14,922 nucleotides of DNA from Armatimonadota bacterium (GCA_023428805.1 JAEYWW010000341.1:1-14922); one strand, 5' to 3'; positions 1 through 7,501 are shown, counted from the stretch's first letter. Notes: generated by a model from the sequence alone, not told the origin. Translations and numbers: made by a program.

Positions 1-509
1 CAGATGATGTCGGCACCCTTGAGGGCGAGCACACGCGAAGGTTCGGGCGGGCGAAGATCGAAGCAGATCAGGATGCCGATATTGCCGATCTCCGTCTCAA
101 ACACGGGCAGATCGTCGCCCGGCGTCACGAATCGATCCAGCCCCAACTCGGGAAGGTGAGTCTTCACGTATTGCCGCACCCGTCCGTTCGGCTCAATCAG
201 AAACGCGCCGTTGTAGATGTGCTCGCCCGACACACCGGCGAAACCAATGATGATGTGCGTCCGCGTCTCCCAGGCCGCCGAAACGAGAGGGCCGAGGGGC
301 GTGGGGGGCACGATGTCGCCGGAGAGATGACTCTCAGTTTCCAGGCAATGCGCCCGCGCATCTTCGACCGAATCGAAGCAGTATCCGGTCAGAAAGCACT
401 CGGGGAAGACGACCAAATCCGCCTCGGGAAGCATCTCGACCGCCCGCTCGATGTTGGCGGGAATGTCGCCGAAGACGACATCGGTCTGGACGCAGGCGAC
501 GCGGGTCAT
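1..509 (-). CDS. Nitrilase-superfamily carbon-nitrogen hydrolase (partial, 3' end outside window)
   Basis: My translation gives 169 residues beginning MTRVACVQTDVVFGDIPANI and still open at the window edge. The Glu-Lys-Cys triad of the carbon-nitrogen hydrolase fold is visible: Glu37 in VVFPECFLTGY, Lys116 in YVKTHLPELG and Cys149 in IGILICFDLRPPE. The family hydrolyses non-peptide C-N bonds in amides, carbamoyl compounds or nitriles through a cysteine thioester, usually in the cytoplasm. No signal peptide is visible. The substrate cannot be told from this part; at roughly 260-300 residues for the family, about a third of the protein is missing. The ATG overlaps the stop of the upstream DUF1385 gene as ATGA, so the two are probably translationally coupled. 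The superfamily call is firm; the exact activity is unknown. Confidence 0.88.
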   Translation of the reverse strand, partial: MTRVACVQTDVVFGDIPANIERAVEMLPEADLVVFPECFLTGYCFDSVEDARAHCLETESHLSGDIVPPTPLGPLVSAAWETRTHIIIGFAGVSGEHIYNGAFLIEPNGRVRQYVKTHLPELGLDRFVTPGDDLPVFETEIGNIGILICFDLRPPEPSRVLALKGADII

Positions 510-1546
510 GAGGTGGCAGGAAGGGGAGTGTCCAGCCGGAGCGCGGCGAGCGCGTCAAGATCGGTGTTGGTGAGTTCGCCCGTCTGCTCCGCCAGTTCCA
601 CCGCTTTGAGGGCCTGGACCGCGACCTCGGCATGCTTCTCGGCGGGCGGCTCGGTCGTGATGAGCTGGGTGGCGAGGCCGGGCTTCAGCAGCAGATTCAC
701 CCACGCCTGATTCTTCATGCGGCCCGCCAGGCGGATGATCTCATAGCTGATGCCGGCGACGATCGGGAGCACGGCCATCTTGACCAAAATGCGGGCGAGG
801 ACGACGATGGCATCGCTCTTTCCGGCGGTGAACCCCCAGAGGTCGCGCGGGATGGGAATGAAGGCAATGAACCCGATCAGGATGACAATGATCGCGAAAT
901 TGGTGCCGCAACGGGGGTGAAGACGGGTCTGCTTGAGGCAGTTTGCGGGCGTCAACTCTTCCTTCGCCTCCATGCAGTTGATCGCCTGGTGCTCCGCTCC
1001 GTGATAGCGGAAGACTTCCAGAATCGCAGGAATCCGGCGGATCAGCATGAGATAGCCGAGGAACAGAATCAGCTTCAAAATCTCCGCGACGGCGTTTGCG
1101 GCGGTGCCGGAGAACCCAAGCGCTTTCTGTGTGAATTGCGCCACCGCCTCTGGGCTCGCGTCGAATATTAGGAAAGAGATGGCCAAGCTGATGATGACCG
1201 TAACGGTGATCATGAAGCCCTCGACCGCCTTCTGCTTCTTGCGATCCTTCTCAGTCTTTCTCTTCTCCTCTTCCGGCAGGAATCGCTCGTCCATCTGCAA
1301 GTTGGAGGCGTAGCTCATCGCCTTGTTGCCGAGAGACATGGTGTCGAGAAGGGCGAATGTGCCGCGCAGGAAAGGCTTCATCAGCCATTTTTGGCGGCCA
1401 ATCCAGGTCTTTTCGAGCGGTTCGGTCTTGACGGCGATCTCGCCGGAGGGAAGGCGGCAGGCGACCGACCAGAAGTTGGGGGATCGCATCATGACGCCCT
1501 CGATGACGGCGAGACCGCCGAACTGAAGGTACTCACCCTGGGGCAT
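506..1546 (-). CDS. DUF1385 (YqhQ-like) multi-pass membrane protein
   Basis: The protein has 346 residues and belongs to the DUF1385 family, whose function is unknown. Near the N-terminus is the family signature FGGLAVIEGVMMRSP. A basic, charged stretch (about residues 90-107) precedes four likely membrane segments near 111-128, 153-170, 215-232 and 244-265. Between the second and third lie the conserved polar motifs RYHGAEHQAINC (about 180) and HPRCGTNFA (about 210), whose His, Glu and Cys residues could bind metal; this is inference. The C-terminal KPGLATQLITTEPP is also typical. I chose the ATG at 1546 because conservation begins there; an in-frame ATG at 1621 would add 25 unrelated residues and run into the divergent M16 gene. 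It overlaps the downstream hydrolase gene by 4 bases. Confidence 0.88.
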   Translation of the reverse strand: MPQGEYLQFGGLAVIEGVMMRSPNFWSVACRLPSGEIAVKTEPLEKTWIGRQKWLMKPFLRGTFALLDTMSLGNKAMSYASNLQMDERFLPEEEKRKTEKDRKKQKAVEGFMITVTVIISLAISFLIFDASPEAVAQFTQKALGFSGTAANAVAEILKLILFLGYLMLIRRIPAILEVFRYHGAEHQAINCMEAKEELTPANCLKQTRLHPRCGTNFAIIVILIGFIAFIPIPRDLWGFTAGKSDAIVVLARILVKMAVLPIVAGISYEIIRLAGRMKNQAWVNLLLKPGLATQLITTEPPAEKHAEVAVQALKAVELAEQTGELTNTDLDALAALRLDTPLPATS

Positions 1547-1554
1547 GGACTCCG

Positions 1555-1560
1555 ATTGTA
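1555..1560 (-). promoter_or_regulatory. Putative -10 box (TACAAT) for the DUF1385 gene
   Basis: TACAAT on the minus strand ends 8 bases before the ATG at 1546, so transcription would begin about at the start codon. No good -35 box is seen 17 bases upstream. A GGAG lies between box and ATG, so a short leader with a ribosome site is also possible. Confidence 0.35.
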
Positions 1561-1570
1561 CCGCTCCAGG

Positions 1571-1576
1571 TACCCT
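1571..1576 (+). promoter_or_regulatory. Putative -10 box (TACCCT) for the M16 pair
   Basis: TACCCT ends 6 bases before the ATG at 1583, the spacing of a leaderless start. No usable Shine-Dalgarno site is present (GAGG lies only 2 bases from the ATG). It is a weak box in a 36-base region shared with the divergent DUF1385 gene. Confidence 0.25.
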
Positions 1577-1582
1577 GAGGCC

Positions 1583-2746
1583 ATGATCTCGGCCTTCGTC
1601 GCGAGCCTCGCGCTTCTCCAAATCGAGCAGACCCCCCGGCTCAAGGAGACTCTGCCATCAGGAACCTACACCTATATCGAGCGGATCGCCAGCCCCGGTC
1701 GGATCAGCGTGGTCATGGCGGCGTCCCTTGCGGGCGTCGAGCAGTCTCCGGAGACGCATGGCTACATCCACCTCGTCGAGCATTTGGCGGCAAGAGGAAG
1801 GGCCAAAGATGTCGACGTCAAACTCGAAAGCCAGGGCATGATGCTGACCGCGACCACCACCCGCGATGCGATGATCTTTCAGATTGATGGTCGGACGAGC
1901 CAGTTGAATCTCGCTCTGGAAGCACTCAAGGAGATCGCCTCACCCGCAGCCGAATGGACGGCGGAGGAGATTGCGGCGGAAGTCAAGACGATGGCCGAGG
2001 AACGGGCTCTGCAGTCCAATCGGGATCTGCTGACATCGTCGGCATGGTCTCTCGCCTTCGGCCCGCAGGGGATGGACACGTTTGGCGACCTCGCGGCAAT
2101 GGCTGCGGCGACTCCGGAGAAGCTGAAGCTGACCCATGCGCAGATTTTCAGCGGCTCGGGCTTGAGCATCGCGGTAGTGGGAGATATTCAGGTCCGCGAT
2201 GCGCAAACGAGTTTGGCCGCAGCGTTTGGGAGCGCTCCGGCGAAAGGCGAGCCTCGACAGGTGCCGATCCGCTCGGTCTCAGAAGACAAGGCTGGAGTCA
2301 ACTTGCGAGCAACGGGCGAGCTGCGATCTGCGGTGATAGAAGGAATCGACGATGTCACCGGGCTCGCCGCGCTCCAAGCGGCATTTGCCATTTCGTCGGA
2401 AATTGAAGGGGCGGAGCCGGTCCTGACCCCGTCAACCTGGCGCGGGGTCATCTCAATCCGGGCGTCGAAAGAGGGTTCTTTCGCCGCGTTTGATCGGATG
2501 TCGGAGGAGGAGCTGGCCAGCTACTTCACGATGGGCCAGACCCTGGCCATCGCCTGGCTCAAGCAGCAGACAGCCGATCCATCCAGTCTGGCGAAGCTGA
2601 TGGCGGTGATTTCCTGGCAGAATCGCGCCCTCAACCCCGAAGTCATGCGAGACCGGCTGATCGTCGTCAACCAGCAGCAGTTCATCAATGCCATGAAGAA
2701 GTTTCAAGAAGACCAGGCGATCATCGTGAAGGGAGGAGCGGAGTGA
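1583..2746 (+). CDS. M16-family zinc metallopeptidase, catalytic-type subunit, secreted
   Basis: This is a 387-residue M16 (insulinase/processing peptidase-like) protein. The inverted zinc motif HxxEH is intact as His63-Leu-Val-Glu66-His67 in GYIHLVEHLAARG. A Glu-rich helix about 70 residues later (EEIAAEVKTMAEER, 128-141) can supply the third zinc ligand. A hydrophobic N-terminus (ISAFVASLALLQ) suggests export, although its n-region has no positive charge. M16 peptidases degrade short peptides inside a clam-shell chamber built from two homologous halves; here the next gene probably gives the other half. The ATG at 1583 is chosen because it starts directly with the signal-like segment; longer frames would run back through the divergent DUF1385 gene. 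The last codons overlap the next gene as GTGA. Confidence 0.85.
   Translation: MISAFVASLALLQIEQTPRLKETLPSGTYTYIERIASPGRISVVMAASLAGVEQSPETHGYIHLVEHLAARGRAKDVDVKLESQGMMLTATTTRDAMIFQIDGRTSQLNLALEALKEIASPAAEWTAEEIAAEVKTMAEERALQSNRDLLTSSAWSLAFGPQGMDTFGDLAAMAAATPEKLKLTHAQIFSGSGLSIAVVGDIQVRDAQTSLAAAFGSAPAKGEPRQVPIRSVSEDKAGVNLRATGELRSAVIEGIDDVTGLAALQAAFAISSEIEGAEPVLTPSTWRGVISIRASKEGSFAAFDRMSEEELASYFTMGQTLAIAWLKQQTADPSSLAKLMAVISWQNRALNPEVMRDRLIVVNQQQFINAMKKFQEDQAIIVKGGAE
2731..2738 (+). promoter_or_regulatory. Ribosome binding site GGGAGGAG for the second M16 gene
   Basis: A strong Shine-Dalgarno sequence inside the end of the first M16 gene lies 4 bases before the GTG at 2743. It fixes that start and supports coupled translation of the pair. 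Confidence 0.7.
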
Positions 2747-3951
2747 TCACCTGCGCCCTCGCTCTGATCTTGAGCCAGCAGCCGACGGCTGGACCCAAGC
2801 TCACAATCCTGCCTGACCCGGCTGCGAGGCAGATTGTTCTCACGGCGGCGGTGACGGTTCCCTTTGAGGCGAAGGCGAGGGAGGCGGCGGCGTGGAGAGT
2901 GCTCCCGTTCGTCATGATGCGTGAGACGAAGGATTATCGCCGCAATGACCTCCTCACCTACGGCGGTCAAGGCGGATATCAACCCATGGCGCACGCCACG
3001 GGCGACACCATCATGATTCAGCTTGTGATGCCCCCCGATGGGTTTGAAATCGGAGGGGAACTGATCGAGAGCATCTTGATGCGCCCGGCCTTTCGCGAGG
3101 AGCACCTTGCGGAGGCGATCAAAACCATGACCGCCGCCAAGAAAGACCCCTGGACGGAAGCCCTGGATCCGGTGCGTCCGCCCTATGAGAAGATCAGCAT
3201 GAAGCTGCTCACGGACCTTCATGCGATGGCATTCGCCCCGGAGCGGATCAGCCTCACCGTGACGGGGCCGGTGGAGCCGCAGACAGCGACCGACTACTTC
3301 GGCAAGGTCTTCAAGACAAAGCTATCGGCGAGGCGAAGCTCCGCGCAGTTCGATCAGCCTGCGCCAGAACTCCAATTCCGCAATCAGCCGATGCGGAGCT
3401 ACGAGGTTCAGGGCGAACCGATTCAGATGTCTGCGGCGGGATCAGGGGCGAAGCTCCTGGCGGTTCACGCCCTGGGTGCAGGAAAGACTTCGTCGGTCTA
3501 CCGAATCCTTCGTGAGAAGGAGCGGTGGAGCTATCGTCAGGAGGCGTTTCTCTGGCCCACCTCCAAAGGCTGGATCCCCCGCCTCATCATGATCAGACAG
3601 GAGACAGAGGAGGACGCGGAGCTTCTGCTTCCGATGATCGACTCCCTGCTCCTTGATGTCCAGAATTGGACGGAGGTCGATTTGTCGCGTGTCAAATCAT
3701 TGAGCAAAGCCTGGTTCGATGGCCTGCCAGTGGACGGAGTGATCTGGATCGGAACGGATGGGCCATTGGGGGGCGGAGAAAGGCAGGAAGGCCTGCTTGC
3801 CGCCTACACGCAGAGCGTCTACGGCTCTGTGTGGTCGCGGGAGAGGCTTTGGGCGGCGATGCAGGAGACGACGCTGGAAGAGCTGAAAGCGGCGGCAACG
3901 ACCATCATCAAGGAAGGGAAGACTCGGATGATTCCGGGGCAAGCCCGCTGA
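2743..3951 (+). CDS. M16-like peptidase subunit without the zinc motif, secreted
   Basis: The protein has 402 residues and a short hydrophobic N-terminus (MITCALALILSQQPTAG). It starts with GTG, overlapping the previous stop by 4 bases and preceded by GGGAGGAG. Where M16 peptidases carry HxxEH (about residues 50-60) it has RVLPFVMMRETKDY, with no zinc ligands. The C-terminal half keeps the M16_C signature SVYRILREKERWSYRQEAF, the Arg/Tyr region that in inactive partners helps bind substrate. Bacterial M16 enzymes are often encoded as an active/inactive pair, and this is the likely inactive partner of the preceding gene. Its 3' end overlaps the convergent nuclease gene by 44 bases. Overall similarity is too weak to see for most of the N-terminal half, so the assignment rests partly on the C-terminal motif and the neighbour. 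Confidence 0.75.
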   Translation: MITCALALILSQQPTAGPKLTILPDPAARQIVLTAAVTVPFEAKAREAAAWRVLPFVMMRETKDYRRNDLLTYGGQGGYQPMAHATGDTIMIQLVMPPDGFEIGGELIESILMRPAFREEHLAEAIKTMTAAKKDPWTEALDPVRPPYEKISMKLLTDLHAMAFAPERISLTVTGPVEPQTATDYFGKVFKTKLSARRSSAQFDQPAPELQFRNQPMRSYEVQGEPIQMSAAGSGAKLLAVHALGAGKTSSVYRILREKERWSYRQEAFLWPTSKGWIPRLIMIRQETEEDAELLLPMIDSLLLDVQNWTEVDLSRVKSLSKAWFDGLPVDGVIWIGTDGPLGGGERQEGLLAAYTQSVYGSVWSRERLWAAMQETTLEELKAAATTIIKEGKTRMIPGQAR

Positions 3952-4708
3952 TCGAAAATTCCGGGTGTCGCTGGCAGAGCGGGACGAAGTCGCATCGCAG
4001 GCAGAGCGCTTTTCCGACCGGCTCCAAATTCGCGTAGTCGCGCTCGAGGATCATTTCTCCGAGAGCGCGGATGTCGCCCTCGAACTCCGCTATTTCATCC
4101 TCGGTCAAGCTCGCGGTGGCTTTGGCCCCGGTACGGAGAGCGATGATGGAGGCGACAACATTGCGGTCGGGATGCAGGTGGCGCAGCAGCACCTGATAGA
4201 CGCCCATGGCGAGATCGGTCTTCACCTCTTCTTCGGTGACGCCTTGGCGGCCAGATTTGTAGTCGATGATCTCCAGCGTGCCATCCTCGTGCTCGTCCAC
4301 GCGGTCGATGCGTCCGATCAGGGTAAACGAGCCGAGGTCCTTGCGAAGCATCTTCTCGACATAGAGTGTTTGGGCGGTCACAGGGGTTTTGGCGAGCTCT
4401 TCGACGTGGGCCGCGAGGATTTCTTTGCCTTCAGCGAGGGACTGCATCATCTCCTCCTGACTCCCGTAGCCCGCTTCGATCCAGTTTTCCTCCAAGGCCG
4501 CCACGGCTTCGTCGGTGGTGGTGACACCCGTGTCGTTGGAGTCGTGAAAACGCTCCAGAACGCGGTGAAGAGATGAGCCGAAGCTGTAGTAGCTCTTGGC
4601 GCGGATGTACCACTTGCCCCGCGCATCCACATATGTCCAGCGGTACTTGACCGGGCAGGCCAGGTAGGTCGCGATTCGGGTGGGGCTCAAGGTTGGCTTG
4701 CGCGACAC
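3908..4708 (-). CDS. PD-(D/E)XK nuclease of the RecB/AddB/Cas4 type with iron-sulfur cysteines
   Basis: This 266-residue protein is a single nuclease domain without helicase motifs. It shows SPTRIATYLACPVKYRW at the N-terminus, His48 in FGSSLHRVLE, Asp135 in IGRIDRVD, Asp149 and Lys151 in LEIIDYKSG, and a VYQVLL segment matching the later Q motif. Cys18 together with Cys236, Cys239 and Cys245 (CLRCDFVPLC) is the one-plus-three pattern that binds a 4Fe-4S cluster in AddB and Cas4. Such proteins cut single-stranded or branched DNA with Mg2+ or Mn2+ and serve repair or processing. No cas gene is nearby, so I call it a stand-alone RecB-like exonuclease rather than Cas4. The GTG at 4708 is the only reasonable start: an in-frame TAA lies 12 bases upstream. 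Confidence 0.88.
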   Translation of the reverse strand: MSRKPTLSPTRIATYLACPVKYRWTYVDARGKWYIRAKSYYSFGSSLHRVLERFHDSNDTGVTTTDEAVAALEENWIEAGYGSQEEMMQSLAEGKEILAAHVEELAKTPVTAQTLYVEKMLRKDLGSFTLIGRIDRVDEHEDGTLEIIDYKSGRQGVTEEEVKTDLAMGVYQVLLRHLHPDRNVVASIIALRTGAKATASLTEDEIAEFEGDIRALGEMILERDYANLEPVGKALCLRCDFVPLCQRHPEFSISGLAPESSESSLP

Positions 4709-4714
4709 TCTTAA

Positions 4715-4720
4715 AGTTTA
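4715..4720 (-). promoter_or_regulatory. Putative -10 box (TAAACT) for the nuclease gene
   Basis: TAAACT on the minus strand, preceded by TGC as in an extended -10 element, ends 6 bases before the GTG at 4708. There is no Shine-Dalgarno sequence, so the transcript may be leaderless. Confidence 0.35.
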
Positions 4721-4738
4721 GCAAACACACCCGGCAGG

Positions 4739-4744
4739 TAAAGT
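4739..4744 (+). promoter_or_regulatory. Putative -10 box (TAAAGT) for the phosphodiesterase gene
   Basis: TAAAGT ends 5 bases before the ATG at 4750. An AGGTAA overlapping it lies about 9-10 bases from the ATG and could instead act as a weak ribosome site. Confidence 0.3.
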
Positions 4745-4749
4745 CAGCC

Positions 4750-5757
4750 ATGCTCCCCTGGCGACCACTTTCCGGCTGCATCACCATCCTCAGTCTGCTT
4801 GCATGCGCCGCGCCGCCAAGTTTTCCGGAGGCCGCAGATGTCCAGACCCAACCGGGCAGAACAAGGATCGCCACCTACAACATGGAGTACCTGACGACTT
4901 GGATTCCCAAGGAACGCAGGCAAAATCTGCAGGAGACGCTGAAGTCGCTCGATGCGGATATTGTCGCTGTCCAAGAAGTGGATGACAAAGCGGCGCTGGC
5001 CGCGACGTTCGGGAAGGGCTGGAATTTTGCTATTGCGGATTTGCCGGAGGAAGATCAAGAACTGGGAGTCGCCGTGCGAGAGCCCTATAAAATTCTGGAT
5101 TACAAGCTTGTCTATCCTGGATCAAAGTACAACCACGCCTTTCCGAACCATCGTGATGTGATGAGATGCCTTGTGGAGACTCCCGGTGGAACGGTGATCG
5201 CGGTCTATAGCGTCCATCTCCGAAGCCGCCGCGACGGGCGGGCCAAAACGGATGACTCACGCTGCGAGGCGGCAAGCTTGATTGCGGAAGCCGTTAAAAA
5301 TTCCCGCGAATCGCTTCAAATCGTCATGGGCGACTTCAACGACACGCCAGACGATCGTTCTGCGAACATACTCGAGAGCGGCGATCCCGAGACTCCGGGC
5401 GGCAAGAACGCCGATCAGTCGCTGATGGTCAACCTCACAGAACCGTTGGCCGAGAAGGACTACGTGACGCAGGGAGTTGGAGAATTGTATCGGGGTCAGC
5501 GCGAGTTCAAACCCATCGCGAAGGGTGCGTTTGCCGACAACGCGCGGCTTCGCGGGCAGAATTACAATTTTCCGCGTGATGTGAAGGTCAAGCAGATCTT
5601 CTTCGATCAAATCCTTGCGACACCGCCGCTCGCGAAGCTCTCCAAAAAAGTCGGCGTTCACGCGGTGCCAAGCGCGCTGAGGGGGAGGAGAGCGGGTGAG
5701 GACAGCACCATCGCCTCGGATCATCTCCCGGTGGTCGTCGAATTCAACATCAAGTAA
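4750..5757 (+). CDS. Endonuclease/exonuclease/phosphatase-fold lipoprotein
   Basis: The 335-residue protein carries the full set of motifs of the Mg2+-dependent EEP fold: Asn44 in ATYNMEY, Glu76 in IVAVQEVDD, His156 in VYSVHLRSR, Asp195 and Asn197 in VMGDFNDTPDD, and Asp324-His325 in ASDHLPVVVEF at the C-terminus. The family cleaves phosphodiesters or phosphomonoesters of nucleic acids, lipids or small molecules; which one is not evident. The N-terminus MLPWRPLSGCITILSLLAC looks like a lipoprotein signal with Cys19 as the lipidated residue, so it probably acts outside the cytoplasmic membrane. The ATG at 4750 is preferred because it gives a clean signal peptide; a TTG at 4693 would overlap the divergent nuclease gene. 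A VOC-family gene follows 49 bases later. Confidence 0.88.
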   Translation: MLPWRPLSGCITILSLLACAAPPSFPEAADVQTQPGRTRIATYNMEYLTTWIPKERRQNLQETLKSLDADIVAVQEVDDKAALAATFGKGWNFAIADLPEEDQELGVAVREPYKILDYKLVYPGSKYNHAFPNHRDVMRCLVETPGGTVIAVYSVHLRSRRDGRAKTDDSRCEAASLIAEAVKNSRESLQIVMGDFNDTPDDRSANILESGDPETPGGKNADQSLMVNLTEPLAEKDYVTQGVGELYRGQREFKPIAKGAFADNARLRGQNYNFPRDVKVKQIFFDQILATPPLAKLSKKVGVHAVPSALRGRRAGEDSTIASDHLPVVVEFNIK

Positions 5758-5806
5758 GAGAGGTCTTTGCTGCACAAGAACAGGATTGCTCGTCAAAGTA
5801 ATTGCA

Positions 5807-6292
5807 ATGACAACTATTCCTGCGGGTACAAGAATTGGGCACGTCCATCTGAAAGTAGCGGATTTGGATCGAAGTCTCGCCTTCTACCGTGATTTGCTGG
5901 GCTTTGAAGTGACGCAAAGCTATGGACGCCAAGCGGTGTTCTTGTCGGCGGGCGGCTATCACCATCACATCGGCCTCAATACATGGGAGAGCTTGGGCGG
6001 CTCACCCCCTCCTGCCGGGAGCACCGGGCTGTATCACGCCGCGATCTTGTACCCGACGCGGCGCGACCTGGCGGCGGCATTGCAGGCGCTGCTGGACGCT
6101 GGATACCCGATCGATGGCGCATCCGACCACGGCGTCAGCGAAGCGATCTATCTCCGCGACCCCGATCAAAACGGGGTTGAACTCTACTGGGATCGCCCGC
6201 AAGCCGAATGGCCCCGTGACGCACACGGGCAGGTTGCGATGACGACTGGTCGTTTGGATATTGAAGGGCTCTTGGGCGAACTTGAAAGCTAA
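5807..6292 (+). CDS. VOC (glyoxalase/bleomycin resistance/dioxygenase) family protein, CatE-like
   Basis: The protein has 161 residues made of two beta-alpha-beta modules. Likely metal ligands are His12 in RIGHVHLKVADL, His77 in GLYHAAI and Glu125 in NGVELYWDRP. The segments DRSLAFYRDLLGFEV, YHHHIGLNTW, SDHGVSEAIYLRDPDQNG and ELYWDRPQAEW match the N-terminal half of the CatE/catechol-2,3-dioxygenase-like branch of the VOC superfamily. At this length it has one VOC domain and would work as a dimer; the two-domain dioxygenases are about twice as long. The substrate is unknown (lyase, dioxygenase or resistance roles are all possible). The ATG at 5807 opens the conserved domain; no clear ribosome site precedes it. 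It may be read through from the phosphodiesterase gene upstream. Confidence 0.85.
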   Translation: MTTIPAGTRIGHVHLKVADLDRSLAFYRDLLGFEVTQSYGRQAVFLSAGGYHHHIGLNTWESLGGSPPPAGSTGLYHAAILYPTRRDLAAALQALLDAGYPIDGASDHGVSEAIYLRDPDQNGVELYWDRPQAEWPRDAHGQVAMTTGRLDIEGLLGELES

Positions 6293-6327
6293 ACTGCCCG
6301 CCGGTCTGATGAGCGACGGGCAGTTTT
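6291..6327. terminator. Bidirectional intrinsic terminator between convergent genes
   Basis: A perfect 10-base stem, AAACTGCCCG at 6291-6300 and CGGGCAGTTT at 6317-6326, encloses a 16-base loop and is followed by TTTTA. It begins in the stop codon of the VOC gene and lies 8 bases beyond the stop of the convergent lipoprotein gene. The flanking A and T runs are short (3-4) on each side. Confidence 0.75.
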
Positions 6328-6334
6328 AGCCAAG

Positions 6335-7357
6335 TTACGACTGGAAGAAGTTCCGCATCCGCTCCTGGACGCCGGGAGATCTTGTGTGATTCTTCAGGTC
6401 GGTTCCGTCGGGTTCCATAGACCAGATGTCCATGTTGCCGGAGTCGAAGCTGTGGAACACGATGCGGCCGTTGCGGACCTGCACCGGGCTGCCGTTCAAT
6501 CCGCCTCCGCCGCCCACTCCGGTGGTCTCCTTGATGACGGCGAAGCTGCTGCCGTCAGGTCGAATCTTGGCGATGCTTGAGCTTCCGTCAGGATTATTGA
6601 TCTGGAAGTAGATCATTCCTGCGCCGCCTTCCCAGCCCCAGAAAGGCAGGCCCACGTTGTGGCCGGCTGGCGGGGAATAGAGCAGGGTGCCCGCGTCCGG
6701 CCCGGCGGTCAGACTGTCAATGTAGAGCTCGTTCCGATTGGCCGACAGTGTTCGGGCATAGACATACTGCGTGTTGGAAGGAGACGGACTCGGATCATGC
6801 ACATCAGTTGTGCCGTCTGTCAGGATTTCTGGGGTGCGACGATCAGGGAAAGTCTTGAGGATGCGATAGGTTGCCTCCTCTCCTCTTTTGATCGGAATAA
6901 GCGCGTACGCGATCCGCGGCCTAGGATCAAGAGCCGGCCTGCCCGTTTCCTTGAAGTTATCCGCAAGCGACAGAGGAATCATGGCCTCAGTTGTGATCAC
7001 AGGAGTCGCGTTGGGATAGTTGCCGTAGTTGACGCATGCAACGAAGAGACCCTTGTTGGACATGAGCGGTTCCACATTGCTCTTGGTTTCTCCTCGAACA
7101 GTTCGCTTGAGGTCATTCTGGATATTGAGAACCCAAAGGACTCCGTCTTGACTCAGTGCAACTTCATTGGTCAGTGGCAGAAAAGGCTCGGTTGCCTCCG
7201 GGTCGCCGCCGCCCCAAGAGTCAAGGGGAGTTTCTTCGTGATCAACGTCATTAAAGCAGCCGATATCGCCGCCTGCACAACCGCAAACAAATGCGGAGAA
7301 CGACACGAAAAGAGCACATTGAATGCCTCTCTTCACCTTGATTGGAACTTCAAACAT
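6335..7357 (-). CDS. Secreted lipoprotein with TolB-like (PD40) beta-propeller repeats
   Basis: This 340-residue protein has a signal sequence ending VCGCAGGD, with Cys27 the likely lipidated residue. The body is rich in short beta strands. Two segments match the PD40/TolB propeller repeat: IAKIRPDGSSFAVIKETTG and, near the C-terminus, DIWSMEPDGTDLKNHTR, which follows the usual pattern D-I-W-x-M-x-x-D-G-x-x-x-x-x-x-T. Earlier repeats are more diverged (for instance YIDSLTAGPDAGTLL and ILKTFPDRRTPEILT). Such propellers bind proteins or glycans outside the membrane; no enzyme activity is indicated. The ATG at 7357 has AGGA 7 bases upstream and opens the signal peptide directly, so it is preferred over an ATG at 7402. 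It follows the prepilin gene on the same strand, but a terminator lies between them. Confidence 0.75.
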   Translation of the reverse strand: MFEVPIKVKRGIQCALFVSFSAFVCGCAGGDIGCFNDVDHEETPLDSWGGGDPEATEPFLPLTNEVALSQDGVLWVLNIQNDLKRTVRGETKSNVEPLMSNKGLFVACVNYGNYPNATPVITTEAMIPLSLADNFKETGRPALDPRPRIAYALIPIKRGEEATYRILKTFPDRRTPEILTDGTTDVHDPSPSPSNTQYVYARTLSANRNELYIDSLTAGPDAGTLLYSPPAGHNVGLPFWGWEGGAGMIYFQINNPDGSSSIAKIRPDGSSFAVIKETTGVGGGGGLNGSPVQVRNGRIVFHSFDSGNMDIWSMEPDGTDLKNHTRSPGVQERMRNFFQS

Positions 7358-7364
7358 GATTGAT

Positions 7365-7368
7365 TCCT
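7365..7368 (-). promoter_or_regulatory. Ribosome binding site AGGA for the propeller lipoprotein
   Basis: AGGA on the minus strand is 7 bases before the ATG at 7357 and decides between two in-frame ATG codons. No confident promoter is seen in the 90 bases upstream. Confidence 0.5.
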
Positions 7369-7450
7369 GCACCCATGAGTGCGGTAAGTGAATTTTTGCC
7401 AATCGGGTGTAAGCAATCCGTTGTCAGAATGAAGAGCGGTATATATGAAC

Positions 7451-7480
7451 GAAAAAAAGGACGCCCATGTGGGCGTCCTT
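7451..7480 (-). terminator. Intrinsic terminator of the prepilin gene
   Basis: On the minus strand, AAGGACGCCC and GGGCGTCCTT form a perfect 10-base stem with a 4-base loop (7457-7480), followed by a run of seven T. It lies 21 bases after the prepilin stop codon and separates that gene from the lipoprotein gene downstream. Confidence 0.92.
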
Positions 7481-7501
7481 GAGGGAACTCAATGAGTTGT
7501 C

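Noticed and set aside
156..710. Open frame of 184 codons on the plus strand at the left end
   Set aside because: It lies opposite the nitrilase and DUF1385 genes, both of which show intact family motifs.
3908..4708. Cas4 of a CRISPR system
   Set aside because: Motifs fit Cas4 as well as AddB, but there is no cas1, cas2, other cas gene or repeat array in the window.
7430..7460. AT-rich stretch (ATATATGAAC and A run) as a promoter
   Set aside because: The A run is the T tract of the minus-strand prepilin terminator; no -35/-10 pair with proper spacing was found for the lipoprotein gene.
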